Source of the DNA: Dehalococcoidia bacterium UBA3254
GTDB lineage: Bacteria; Chloroflexota; Dehalococcoidia; Dehalococcoidales; UBA3254
Assembly (NCBI GenBank): GCA_002362735.1
Contig: DEUU01000106.1
Location: forward strand, 1-15,054
DNA length: 15,054 bases
Direction of reading: 5' to 3'
Shown here: positions 1 through 6,792 of the stretch, one piece after another
How the letters are laid out: each line of letters begins with the position of its first letter
Position numbering within the stretch: the first letter of the stretch is position 1
Translations under genes and position numbers: made by a program
Notes under the pieces: model-generated
Databases searched by the model: none
What the model was told of the DNA's origin: nothing
What the model saw: the letters and a program-made list of their open reading frames with translations, nothing else

Positions 1-32
1 GGCTTAATCTCTTTGCCGGAGAAAACTGGCAG

Positions 33-215
33 TCAAGAAAATATCCCTGCCAGCCTGATCATCTCAGGTAATTGATCACGAGTTGATTCCAGGTCATGAC
101 TCGCTGATAAAAGAATAGATTCGTATAATTGTTTTTCCGGATTATCCTGGATATTTCGCGTGACAATAAATATTTTCGTATCTGCCCGGTCCTCAATAGA
201 TTTAATCAATGCCAT
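33..215 (-). CDS. Hypothetical protein, 60 aa, downstream of the ABC permease
   Basis: I do not recognise this family. The ORF begins 21 nt after the permease stop codon, on the same strand. A purine-rich AGAGAGA lies just upstream of the ATG, so it could be the last gene of the export operon. The peptide is soluble, charged and of mixed alpha/beta appearance: a beta-like stretch KIFIVTRN near residues 14-21, then amphipathic helices. There is no signal peptide, Cys or membrane segment. It ends in TGA, and the frame stays open for about ten further codons to the window edge, so a truncated or frameshifted larger gene is also possible. It could be spurious, since ORFs of this length occur by chance. 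Confidence 0.35.
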   Translation of the reverse strand: MALIKSIEDRADTKIFIVTRNIQDNPEKQLYESILLSASHDLESTRDQLPEMIRLAGIFS

Positions 216-236
216 TAATCTCTCTACAAAACAGAT

Positions 237-1469
237 TTATTCCGACCTTAAGGCTTGAATCGGGTCCAACCGGGATGCTTGCCAGGCCGGATAGAACCCG
301 AAGAACAGGCCGATGCCAACTGAAACTACGACTGCGAGGACTACTATATCCGTGGTGACTGAGGTGGTAGTCCATCCCATATAATTGACCAGAAAAGACC
401 CTCCCCACCCGATAATCACCCCGATAATCCCTCCGGCGAAAGTCAATAGACCGGCATCAATCAAGAATTGCCCCCAGATATCCCTCTCTTTAGCTCCCAG
501 AGCTTTACGAATGCCGATCTCTCTTCTTCTTTCCATGACAGATACCAGCATGATATTCATTACTCCGATACCTCCTACCAGCAACGAAATTCCGGCGATG
601 GCGCCTAGCAGAAGAGTCATGCTCTGCGTAGAAGAGGTGATAGTGCTGATGAGATCATCCATGGAAGTAACGGAAAAATCATCGTCTTCACCGGTGGCAA
701 TTTTATGTCTATCTTCCATTAAGATGGTAATATCTTGCTTGACCGTCTCGATTCTATCTTTATCGGTAGCCTGAAGGGTTATTTTGCTTATGGAATGCTG
801 TCCGGTCGTAGTGACCGATTTCGACATCAACCCCTGCAGGGTGGACAAGGGGATCAGAATATTTTGGTCTGAAGAATTAGTGGAAGTGCCCTGACTCTTC
901 AACAGACCGATAATCGTGAATTGATTACTACCGATTCTGATCTTTTGACCGACCGGATCATATTCACCGAAAAGAGTACTGGCTACCGTCGCTCCGATTA
1001 CGGCCACCTTCTCCTTGCGGTCATACTGGTCCTGATCGATGAAATCACCTTCCGCCACTGAAATGTTAATGACCTCAGGATAAGAAACCGTAACTCCGGT
1101 TATCATTACCATCATATTGTTACTGCCCGCAATCACCTGAGATCCGGTGGTGGAAGTTGGAGCTACAGCAGTAATATTATCAATACCTGCAGTAATTGCC
1201 TCGGCATCTTCCAGCGTCAGAGTACTGGCAGACCCGAATCCTCCCCTGACTCCTCCGGAGGTCGTTGAACCGGGAGATACATAAATCAGATTGGTTCCCA
1301 ACCCGGAAAGATTTTGGACTATCGTAGCCGTCGTGCCCTTTCCCACTGACATCAGAATAATGACCGCAGCAACACCTATCACCACGCCTAATATCGTCAG
1401 AAAACTTCTGAGTTTATGTGTAACGACGGCTGTCCACGCGGTAGACAATGGTTGAAATATCTTCTTCAT
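237..1469 (-). CDS. MacB-type ABC transporter permease (FtsX superfamily)
   Basis: This is the membrane subunit of a MacAB-like exporter. It converts ATP hydrolysis by the adjacent ATPase into mechanotransmission across an extracytoplasmic domain. The 410-residue protein has the standard order. A first TM helix lies at about residues 20-42, ending MSVGKG. A large extracytoplasmic MacB core domain follows at about 45-280. Three C-terminal FtsX helices lie at about 285-400, with the conserved cytoplasmic loop ERRREIGIRKALGA and the terminal motif PAWQASRLDPIQALRSE. The ATG overlaps the TGA of the ATPase gene as ATGA, which indicates translational coupling. The length is normal for the family. 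Substrates of such pumps (antibiotics, peptides, lipids, siderophores) cannot be read from the sequence. The protein is too complete, with a MacB core, to be LolC/E or FtsX itself. Confidence 0.93.
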   Translation of the reverse strand: MKKIFQPLSTAWTAVVTHKLRSFLTILGVVIGVAAVIILMSVGKGTTATIVQNLSGLGTNLIYVSPGSTTSGGVRGGFGSASTLTLEDAEAITAGIDNITAVAPTSTTGSQVIAGSNNMMVMITGVTVSYPEVINISVAEGDFIDQDQYDRKEKVAVIGATVASTLFGEYDPVGQKIRIGSNQFTIIGLLKSQGTSTNSSDQNILIPLSTLQGLMSKSVTTTGQHSISKITLQATDKDRIETVKQDITILMEDRHKIATGEDDDFSVTSMDDLISTITSSTQSMTLLLGAIAGISLLVGGIGVMNIMLVSVMERRREIGIRKALGAKERDIWGQFLIDAGLLTFAGGIIGVIIGWGGSFLVNYMGWTTTSVTTDIVVLAVVVSVGIGLFFGFYPAWQASRLDPIQALRSE

Positions 1470-2140
1470 AGTTTTTCCTCACTTACGATCTGCCCGTCCT
1501 GAATATGGATAATGCGCTGACAATAACGGGCAATATTAGAATCATGAGTAATCATTACCAGGGTAAGATTTCTTTCATTATGCAAATTACCCAGAATTGC
1601 CATAATTTCTTTGCTGGATTTGCTGTCAAGGTTGCCGGTTGGCTCATCCGCCAATATTATGGGTGGATCTTTGGCCAGAGCCCGTGCCACGGCAACTCTC
1701 TGCTGTTCACCGCCGGAGAGTTCATTAGGCCGGTGTTTGATTCTTTCCGTCAGTCCAACTTTATCCAGGGCTTCTTTGGCGGCCTCTAAATTAACCTTAC
1801 CGGAATACTTCTGCCCCAATTCGACGTTGCCTAGAGCAGAAAGATAAGGCAGCAGGTTGAAACTTTGAAAGATAAAACCGATTTTTTGTCCTCTGACTTT
1901 AGCCAGCTCTTTTCCACTCAGCCGGCTAACTTCTTTGTCTTCGAGTAAATAGCTGCCGGAGGTCGGTTTGTCCAGCAACCCGATCAGGTTCAAGAGAGTG
2001 CTCTTACCTGAGCCGGACGGCCCCATGATGGCTACCATTTCTCCTTTATTAATATTCAGGTTAACTCTCTGGAGCACCCTTAATGTCCTCTTTCCCATGG
2101 GGTAAAATTTCTCGATATTCTGAAGCTGTATCACGTTCAT
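1466..2140 (-). CDS. MacB/LolD-type ABC transporter ATP-binding protein
   Basis: This is the cytoplasmic nucleotide-binding subunit of the exporter, 224 residues, the usual size for a LolD/MacB-type ATPase. All catalytic motifs are present: Walker [10 protein letters not shown] (40-48), Q-loop Gln92 in FQSFNLLP, signature LSGGE (141-145), Walker B IILADE (161-166) followed by PTGNLD, and the H-loop His199 in [24 protein letters not shown] is typical of this subfamily. Its ATG shares one base with the TAA of the adaptor gene (TAATG), and its own stop overlaps the permease start, so the three genes form a tightly coupled operon. In E. coli MacB the ATPase and permease are fused. Here they are separate, as is common in Gram-positive-like lineages. 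Confidence 0.95.
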   Translation of the reverse strand: MNVIQLQNIEKFYPMGKRTLRVLQRVNLNINKGEMVAIMGPSGSGKSTLLNLIGLLDKPTSGSYLLEDKEVSRLSGKELAKVRGQKIGFIFQSFNLLPYLSALGNVELGQKYSGKVNLEAAKEALDKVGLTERIKHRPNELSGGEQQRVAVARALAKDPPIILADEPTGNLDSKSSKEIMAILGNLHNERNLTLVMITHDSNIARYCQRIIHIQDGQIVSEEKL

Positions 2141-3729
2141 TAGAAACCTCCCGGAGGCGGTCCACCGGACCCGCCTAAACCCTGAATACTCTGTTGTGTT
2201 TTGGAGGTGGTTGTTGAGCTTGAGCTCGTAGAGCTGACTTTATAGACAATTTGCTCGCCTTCGTTCAGTCCCTCAGTAATCTCGGTATTGGTACCGTCGG
2301 TCATACCGGTTTTAACAGTGCGAGTCTCGGTGGCGGTGCTTTTCACTACCTGAACAGTGTAATTTTGTCCTTGACGGGTGATCGCTTTACTGGGAACGAT
2401 CAACACGTCGGTAGCCTGCTCAGTCACTATTTTGACAGTTGCGGATAACCCGTCTTTCAAGGTAATGGCGTTTGTTTTTGTTGATGTATTGGAGGCGACA
2501 TTTGCTGCAGGTGTCGTTTGCTGAACGGTATTGGATGGTTGTATTGAAGTTAATTCAACGGTGACTGCATAATTAACAACTCCTTGTGAAGAAGTTGCAG
2601 TTGGAGCAATGGCTGTAATCTTGGCAGGAAAAGTTATACCGGATAAAGCATCCAGAGACACTGAGGCCGTCTGGCCAACTTCTATCGAGAAGACATCGTT
2701 TTCAGTGACCAGTATATTCGCTTCAAATTTTTCCGGGTCAACAATCTGTACCGCAACGGTACCCTTTTGCACCTCATCCCCTCCGTTAACATTCACCTTG
2801 GTAATAAATCCGGCAAACGGAGCAGTGATAACCGGGTTGAGGCTTTTAGCTTCATCCAGATCACTCTGGGCATCCGTGACATTCTGCTGGGCATCCGTAA
2901 CATCCTGCTGAGCATTATTGACATCTGCTTGAGCATTGGTGACTGCCGTCTTTGCATCATCTACTGCCAACTGAGCCGTCTCAATAGCCCTTTGTTTTTG
3001 CTGCAAGTCCAGTTGAGCCTGAGATATCTGTAAGGCAATCTCCTTGGAAGTGGCAGCTTTAGTGCCATTCAGTATGGCATCCCGATCCTTTATCGCCTGG
3101 TTCAAAGCATTGGTCAAATCTGGTATCAGAGTTTTATAATACTCAGCCCCTGTCGCATCCCCGGTACCATTGGCAGCCTGCATATTGCTTTTTGCCATAT
3201 CCAGGGCGTACTGAGCATTATCTACGGCGGTCTGGGCAGTTTTTACATCGGATATCTGTTCCAAACTATTCTGGGAAGATTGTAAATCAAGCTGAGATTT
3301 GGTTACGGCCAGTTCAGCATCCGTCACCGCACGCTGGGCTTTTGTCAAAGCTGTCTGTTTGGATGACAATGTTCGATTAGCTGTATCTACACTGCGATTA
3401 GCAGCCTCAAGGGCTTTTTGTAAGGTCTTAAGCTGGGATTCCCAATCTGTTGTATCCAGCTTAACCAACTCCTGGCCTTTTGTTACCGTATCTCCCTGAC
3501 TGACAGATACTTCTTCCACGTATCCGGCCATTTCAAAGGCTAGTTTCTCAGAACTTGAATATGCCAGATTGCCGGTGCCTGTGATCGATGAGGAAAGGTT
3601 GCCTTTTTGCACCGTAGCCGTCCTGGTTGTGGCTGTTGATGTTGCTGAAGTGTTAGAGGAACAGCTAACCGAGAGAAAAACCAGTAGACAAATAATTCCA
3701 ATTGAAGTAATCATTTTAAGCGCTTTCAT
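2140..3729 (-). CDS. MacA/HlyD-type efflux adaptor lipoprotein
   Basis: This is the extracytoplasmic adaptor (membrane fusion protein family) of the exporter, 529 residues. The N-terminus is a lipoprotein-like signal: Lys, a hydrophobic stretch, then LSVSC with candidate lipidated Cys23 followed by a Ser/Thr linker. Lipoyl (barrel-sandwich) half motifs lie at about 76-93 (VSQGDTVTKGQELVKLDT) and 301-330 (ITAPFAGFITKV). Between them is an unusually long helical hairpin (about 97-297), with Ala/Gln/Asp heptads that are almost exact tandem repeats near residues 262-292. Beta-barrel and membrane-proximal domains follow, and a Gly/Pro-rich tail ends GGPPPGGF. An AAGGATGGTGA Shine-Dalgarno-like stretch precedes the ATG. 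In a cell without an outer membrane such adaptors are thought to present substrate to the pump. The long hairpin might reach through a wall or S-layer; that is inference. Confidence 0.9.
   Translation of the reverse strand: MKALKMITSIGIICLLVFLSVSCSSNTSATSTATTRTATVQKGNLSSSITGTGNLAYSSSEKLAFEMAGYVEEVSVSQGDTVTKGQELVKLDTTDWESQLKTLQKALEAANRSVDTANRTLSSKQTALTKAQRAVTDAELAVTKSQLDLQSSQNSLEQISDVKTAQTAVDNAQYALDMAKSNMQAANGTGDATGAEYYKTLIPDLTNALNQAIKDRDAILNGTKAATSKEIALQISQAQLDLQQKQRAIETAQLAVDDAKTAVTNAQADVNNAQQDVTDAQQNVTDAQSDLDEAKSLNPVITAPFAGFITKVNVNGGDEVQKGTVAVQIVDPEKFEANILVTENDVFSIEVGQTASVSLDALSGITFPAKITAIAPTATSSQGVVNYAVTVELTSIQPSNTVQQTTPAANVASNTSTKTNAITLKDGLSATVKIVTEQATDVLIVPSKAITRQGQNYTVQVVKSTATETRTVKTGMTDGTNTEITEGLNEGEQIVYKVSSTSSSSTTTSKTQQSIQGLGGSGGPPPGGF
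2870..2953 (-). repeat. Four 21-bp tandem repeats encoding coiled-coil heptads
   Basis: Units of exactly 21 bp begin at 2870, 2891, 2912 and 2933 on the plus strand, each starting GCAT. They encode seven-residue units of the type T/N-D/N-A-Q-x-D/N-V/L in the adaptor hairpin. The first two units are nearly identical in DNA, and divergence increases along the array. This is consistent with hairpin length growing or shrinking in whole heptads by slippage or unequal recombination. Confidence 0.8.
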
Positions 3730-3766
3730 GTTGTTTCACCATCCTTATGCCTTAATTTAAGTATTG

Positions 3767-3883
3767 TTAAGAGATCCCAAATTTTGTTAAGTAACTGTAA
3801 ACCCAGGGCAGTGCTTTGACATCGATCAAAAAAACGGTTATTCCAATAACCACGGTTGTGAATAGAATTTTTATAATTTTCAT
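3767..3883 (-). CDS. Small single-TM peptide, 38 aa, upstream of the adaptor gene
   Basis: This short ORF is not a known family that I recognise. It begins MKIIKILFTTVVIGITVFLI, a Lys-rich start followed by one hydrophobic segment of about 16-18 residues. It then continues with a short polar/aromatic tail (PWVYSYL) and ends in TAA. The support is mainly translational: a strong AGGTGA Shine-Dalgarno site sits 5 nt before the ATG, and the stop is 37 nt upstream of the adaptor ATG, so it would be the first gene of the export operon behind the promoter at 3955-3982. It could be a small membrane subunit or modulator of the pump, a leader peptide, or a signal-peptide-like chance ORF. No catalytic residue is visible. 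Confidence 0.5.
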   Translation of the reverse strand: MKIIKILFTTVVIGITVFLIDVKALPWVYSYLTKFGIS

Positions 3884-3954
3884 TTTCACCTGCCTTAGCT
3901 AGTCTTTCCGCAATGCAAACAATACTGGTATGTCTTTTTCGTTGAACAGATATC

Positions 3955-3982
3955 TATATAAGCATGTCCCATTAGCAAGCAA
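3955..3982 (-). promoter_or_regulatory. Candidate sigma70-type promoter of the export operon
   Basis: On the minus strand, TTGCTT (3977-3982) is followed after 16 nt by TATATA (3955-3960), pointing towards the 38-aa ORF and the adaptor gene about 65 nt downstream. The -10 is good and the -35 matches at the strongest positions. It is placed in the only gap before the operon. It was identified by eye and is not proved. Confidence 0.4.
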
Positions 3983-4192
3983 TACATAAATCTAAAAATC
4001 CACATTTTAAACCCCCAATATATTTCTTTACCATCCGGCTCTTCTTTATCTGTCACACAATCAGTTTATGGAATAATAGAATTCCCAGATAGTATACAAA
4101 ATCACAAAAATAAGATTTTCAGGATTACATTTATAAGCAGTAACCGTGATATTTGTCATTGTCGCCATCCGCACACATATGACAGAAAGCAC

Positions 4193-4222
4193 ATGACATT
4201 CCGGAATGACTTGCTCTATAAT
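4193..4222 (+). promoter_or_regulatory. Candidate promoter for the NarL-type two-component operon, possibly leaderless
   Basis: ATGACA (4193-4198, five of six matches to TTGACA) and a perfect TATAAT (4217-4222) are 18 nt apart. The expected transcription start, 6-7 nt after the -10, falls at about 4228-4229, exactly on the in-frame GTG (4229-4231) of the kinase gene. A longer kinase reading from ATG 4193 would place this promoter inside its coding region. Confidence 0.45.
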
Positions 4223-4228
4223 GTCGGT

Positions 4229-5467
4229 GTGAAGAGGAAAACTACATTTTTAGATGCCGTGCATATGGTCCGTTTTGCCGCCTTTCTATGGATCGGCTAT
4301 CTGGCGGTCCTGGCGATTATTAACCAATCTCTGTGGGACCCTCGGCAAGTGAACTTCAATACTCTCTTTTACTACCTTTTACTCGTAATCGTTGCTTTGA
4401 TCTGCTTACTCCTGACTTATTGGACCTGGATACAGGATCGGTTGGGAACGGTTTTCCTTCCTTTGATAATTGGAATTATGACAGTCCTGCCTATACTGGC
4501 TACCTGGGGAATCATCCAACTTTTTCCGCGTACTCCAATGCTCGACCCGCAGAGTTCGGTACTGAGGCTTATTCCATTTTTCCTGGTGAGTTTTTTGCTG
4601 GTAGCCTGGCGCTACAGATGGCCGTACATATTATTGATCATTTTGGCAATTGCCGCATTAAACCTGGGAATAATCTGGTCGTTCCCTTCACGTGAACCCG
4701 GTCCTTTTCGAGGTGCTCTCTCTACTACTTTGATTCAGACAGTGGTATTTCTCGCCGTTGGATTTTTCATCAGTTTCCTGATGAGCCGGATCAGAAAGCA
4801 GCAACAGTCTCTGGAGGAAGCTAACCTGAGCCTGAAACATTATGCCAGCACTCTGGACCAGCTTGCTACTACTCGTGAACGCAGCAGACTGTCCAGAGAA
4901 TTACATGATACTCTCGCGCATACTTTAAGCGGCCTCGCCGTCCAGCTTGAGACGGTAAAAGCCTACTGGGATGTTGACAGGGATATGTCGCATTCGTCAT
5001 TAGAGGCTTCTCTGGCAACCGCTCATTCCGGACTGGAAGAGACGCGTCGGGCATTAAAAGCGTTACGCGCCAGTCCTCTGGACGATCTGGGATTTACCGG
5101 GGCTTTGCGAAAAATGATCCAGGATACGGCTACCCGGGCGAATTTAAATTTGAGCTTATCGATGCCGGATAATTTGCCCGTCCTATCCCCTGACGTAGAA
5201 CAATGTATTTATCGAATAACCCAGGAAGCCATCACCAATGTCGTTAATCACGCGCAAGCGAAGAATCTGAATGTTAAACTGGAAATAATCCGGGATAAAT
5301 TAATCCTTACTATTCAGGATAACGGAGTTGGGTTCAGCGTAGAAAAAAGTAAATATTCCAGCCGGCTCGGTTTGACCGGCATGAGAGACAGGGCTGAGTT
5401 AATTGGAGGCATTCTGGATATTGTCAGCCAGCCCGGCCTAGGTACGATGATCAGGTTAAGTTTGTAA
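4229..5467 (+). CDS. Sensor histidine kinase, NarL/DesK type (HisKA_3), six TM segments
   Basis: This is an inner-membrane sensor kinase that autophosphorylates on His and passes the phosphate to the adjacent LuxR-class regulator. Numbering below is from an alternative upstream ATG at 4193; subtract 12 for the GTG start. Six hydrophobic helices (about 26-46, 56-77, 84-108, 124-140, 144-162, 178-198) have almost no extracytoplasmic loop, which suggests sensing within the membrane. A linker helix follows, then the HisKA_3 dimerisation motif ERSRLSRELHDTLAH with His238. The HATPase domain has an N-box QEAITNVVNHA (344-354), DNGVGF (376-381) and GLTGMRDRAELIGG (393-406). The start is uncertain. 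ATG 4193 has no good ribosome site, whereas GTG 4229 sits right behind a TATAAT, so I prefer GTG. It is divergent from the export operon, a common arrangement when the system controls the pump. Confidence 0.9.
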   Translation: MKRKTTFLDAVHMVRFAAFLWIGYLAVLAIINQSLWDPRQVNFNTLFYYLLLVIVALICLLLTYWTWIQDRLGTVFLPLIIGIMTVLPILATWGIIQLFPRTPMLDPQSSVLRLIPFFLVSFLLVAWRYRWPYILLIILAIAALNLGIIWSFPSREPGPFRGALSTTLIQTVVFLAVGFFISFLMSRIRKQQQSLEEANLSLKHYASTLDQLATTRERSRLSRELHDTLAHTLSGLAVQLETVKAYWDVDRDMSHSSLEASLATAHSGLEETRRALKALRASPLDDLGFTGALRKMIQDTATRANLNLSLSMPDNLPVLSPDVEQCIYRITQEAITNVVNHAQAKNLNVKLEIIRDKLILTIQDNGVGFSVEKSKYSSRLGLTGMRDRAELIGGILDIVSQPGLGTMIRLSL

Positions 5468-5480
5468 CAGGAGAGGCACC

Positions 5481-6116
5481 ATTAAAGTCATTATTTGTGA
5501 TGATCAGGCAATTGTCAGGGATGGTCTGATGATGTTGCTTAAACTGGAGCCGGATATTCAGGTAGTAGGCACCGCTGAACATGGTACCGCAGCGGTGGAA
5601 ATGGTGGAGAAGGAGAAACCGGACCTGGTCTTGATGGACTTAAAAATGCCCGTTACAAACGGCGTCGAGGCAACACGCCAGATCAGAACCAGATTTCCTG
5701 AAATCAAAGTCCTGGTTTTAACTACCTACGCTGATGATGAATGGGTATTTGACGCGATCAGAGCTGGTGCTTCAGGTTATCTGCTAAAGGATACCCCACG
5801 TGACGAACTGATTAAAGCTGTCAGAGGCACCCAGGCCGGAAAAACCTACATGGACCCGTCAATTGCCGGTAAACTGCTGGATCAGGTCTCCAATCAACAA
5901 ACCCAGCCTTCTTCTTTGATAACCGGCAAACTCACCGATCGAGAAGTAGAAATATTACGCCTGATCGCTAAAGGTCTCAGTAACACGGATATTGCTAATC
6001 AGCTTTTCCTGTCTGAAGGTACCGTTCGTAACCATGTCAGTTCGATCTTATCTAAATTGAATGTTTCTGACCGCACGCAAGCCGCCGTTATTGCTATTCA
6101 ACATGGATTGAAATAG
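5481..6116 (+). CDS. LuxR-class (NarL-type) response regulator with ATT start codon
   Basis: This is the cytoplasmic DNA-binding partner of the preceding kinase. From ATT 5481 the protein is 211 residues, the normal length for the family. The receiver domain has its first beta strand and acidic pocket (KVIICDD, Asp7/Asp8), phosphoacceptor Asp53 in LVLMDLKMP, Thr81/82 and Lys103. A LuxR-type HTH occupies about 150-211 (KLTDREVEILRLIAKGLSN, then GTVRNHVSSILSKL). The first ATG (5529) would delete beta strand 1 and the acidic pair. No ATG, GTG or TTG occurs in frame between the upstream stop at 5457 and 5529. A perfect AGGAG lies 7 nt before the ATT, which aligns with the usual initiator Met, so ATT is the most economical start. 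The gene follows the kinase stop by 13 nt. Confidence 0.9.
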   Translation: MKVIICDDQAIVRDGLMMLLKLEPDIQVVGTAEHGTAAVEMVEKEKPDLVLMDLKMPVTNGVEATRQIRTRFPEIKVLVLTTYADDEWVFDAIRAGASGYLLKDTPRDELIKAVRGTQAGKTYMDPSIAGKLLDQVSNQQTQPSSLITGKLTDREVEILRLIAKGLSNTDIANQLFLSEGTVRNHVSSILSKLNVSDRTQAAVIAIQHGLK

Positions 6117-6128
6117 ATGATTCACTAA

Positions 6129-6157
6129 TTGACAAAATCGAGGTTATACTTTAATAT
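6129..6157 (+). promoter_or_regulatory. Near-consensus promoter of the arsR-fmdB-selenoprotein operon
   Basis: TTGACA (6129-6134, perfect) and TAATAT (6152-6157) are separated by exactly 17 nt. It is the best sigma70-type promoter in the window. The -10 is overlapped by an inverted repeat, so a strong promoter held off by a repressor is the obvious reading. Confidence 0.75.
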
Positions 6158-6183
6158 ATGAGTATATGATTATATGGTCATAT
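6156..6183 (+). promoter_or_regulatory. ArsR-type operator (28-bp inverted repeat)
   Basis: The left half begins ATATGA and the right half ends TCATAT. The two 14-nt half sites match at 11 of 14 positions, including inner ATAT arms. It covers the end of the -10 and the predicted transcription start of the arsR promoter. AT-rich ATATGA/TCATAT inverted repeats are typical for ArsR/SmtB proteins, so autorepression by the next gene product is likely. Confidence 0.6.
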
Positions 6184-6198
6184 AGTGGAGTCTGAAAT

Positions 6199-6549
6199 TT
6201 GGATATTAATGAAAGAATTGAGATTTTCCGGTTACACGCTGAATTCTGTAAAATTCTTTCTGATGCGAACCGGCTATTGATTATTAGCGAACTGTCAAGG
6301 GGTGAGCTCTCGGTAAATGATCTGGCCAAGAGATTAGGGCTTCAGCAATCGAATACTTCAAAACATCTTGCATTAATGAGAGAACACGGTATGGTTAATG
6401 CAAGGCGCGAAGGTTCTCTAATCTTCTACAGTTTGGCTGATTCCAGGATTTATGAAGCCATCCAATTATTGAGGGCATCCCAATCTGAACAATTGGAAAA
6501 AAGGCGAAGGTTAACTGGAACTAAAGCTGAATTCTCAAAAAATATTTAG
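6199..6549 (+). CDS. ArsR/SmtB-family transcriptional repressor
   Basis: This is a 116-residue winged-helix repressor, slightly longer than the usual 100 or so. It has an N-terminal helix with FCKILSDANRLLIISEL, a DNA-recognition HTH at about 38-60 (LSVNDLAKRLGLQQSNTSKHLALM), a wing at about 64-80 (GMVNARREGSLIFYSLAD), and a basic C-terminal tail. The start is TTG with GGAG 8 nt upstream. The only Cys is Cys17. The ELCVC alpha3 site of ArsR/CadC is absent, and no obvious alpha5 His/Asp set is visible, so the inducer is unknown. It could be a single-thiol redox signal, a metal bound another way, or none. It is the first gene behind its own operator and is followed at once by an FmdB-type protein and the candidate selenoprotein. 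Confidence 0.88.
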   Translation: MDINERIEIFRLHAEFCKILSDANRLLIISELSRGELSVNDLAKRLGLQQSNTSKHLALMREHGMVNARREGSLIFYSLADSRIYEAIQLLRASQSEQLEKRRRLTGTKAEFSKNI

Positions 6550-6563
6550 GAGGAATTGAAAAA

Positions 6564-6749
6564 ATGCCAATCTACGAATATAAATGCAATAAGTGCGGCG
6601 ACAAGTTCGAACTTCGGCTCGGCATTTTTCATCGTAAGAAAGATGTAAAATGTCCGAAGTGCGGCGGGGAAGACCCGGAAAGAGTATTTTCTGCTTTCGC
6701 TACTGATTCCGGTAAAGGTGATTCATGTTCTTCTCAAGGTTTTGGCTGA
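6564..6749 (+). CDS. FmdB-family zinc-ribbon protein
   Basis: A 61-residue small protein of the FmdB/CxxC_CxxC_SSSS regulatory-protein family. It begins with the hallmark MPIYEYKCNKCG. Four Cys in two knuckles (Cys8/Cys11 and Cys30/Cys33 in VKCPKCGG) should bind one zinc. The Ser/Gly/Cys-rich tail GDSCSSQGFG is typical and carries one extra Cys. A perfect AGGAGG overlaps the stop codon of the arsR gene (TAGGAGG), with 10 nt to the ATG, so the two are co-transcribed. The biochemical role of the family is poorly defined; it has been linked to regulation in amide and one-carbon metabolism. It ends in TGA, and the next in-frame stop comes about four codons later, so I treat this TGA as a true stop. 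Confidence 0.9.
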   Translation: MPIYEYKCNKCGDKFELRLGIFHRKKDVKCPKCGGEDPERVFSAFATDSGKGDSCSSQGFG

Positions 6750-6792
6750 GGATCAAGATGGTAAGGCAGTTAGTCTTACAAGGCAATGAAAA

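Larger units (their letters stand above)
3884..4228. other. Divergent intergenic region between export operon and two-component system
   Basis: About 345 bp, AT-rich. It carries the leftward promoter (3955-3982) and the rightward promoter (4193-4222). Between them are three copies of ATGACA: inverted at 4154-4159, direct at 4179-4184 and direct at 4193-4198. The last copy coincides with the rightward -35. These hexamers could be binding sites for the downstream LuxR-class regulator, which would place exporter and regulator genes under common control; this is inference. A 22-codon Cys-rich minus-strand ORF at 4131-4199 is discussed in the findings. Nothing else was recognised. Confidence 0.5.

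Noticed and set aside
33..35. TGA ending the 60-aa ORF as a second possible selenocysteine codon, since the frame stays open to the window edge.
   Set aside because: The sequence after it offers only a 4-bp stem starting 2 nt from the UGA, too close and too weak for a SECIS. No Cys family member is known to align there.
385..774. Long plus-strand ORF of 129 codons opposite the ABC permease, and similar ones opposite the adaptor, MFS and DUF134 genes.
   Set aside because: These are mirror frames of strongly supported genes, with no ribosome sites and unnatural composition.
2849..2953. The regularly spaced repeats near 2870-2953 as a possible CRISPR array.
   Set aside because: The units are contiguous 21-mers with no spacers, and they encode coiled-coil heptads in frame.
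6747..6749. TGA at the end of the FmdB-like gene as a recoded codon.
   Set aside because: The protein already has its normal family length and tail, and read-through would add only about four residues before another stop.
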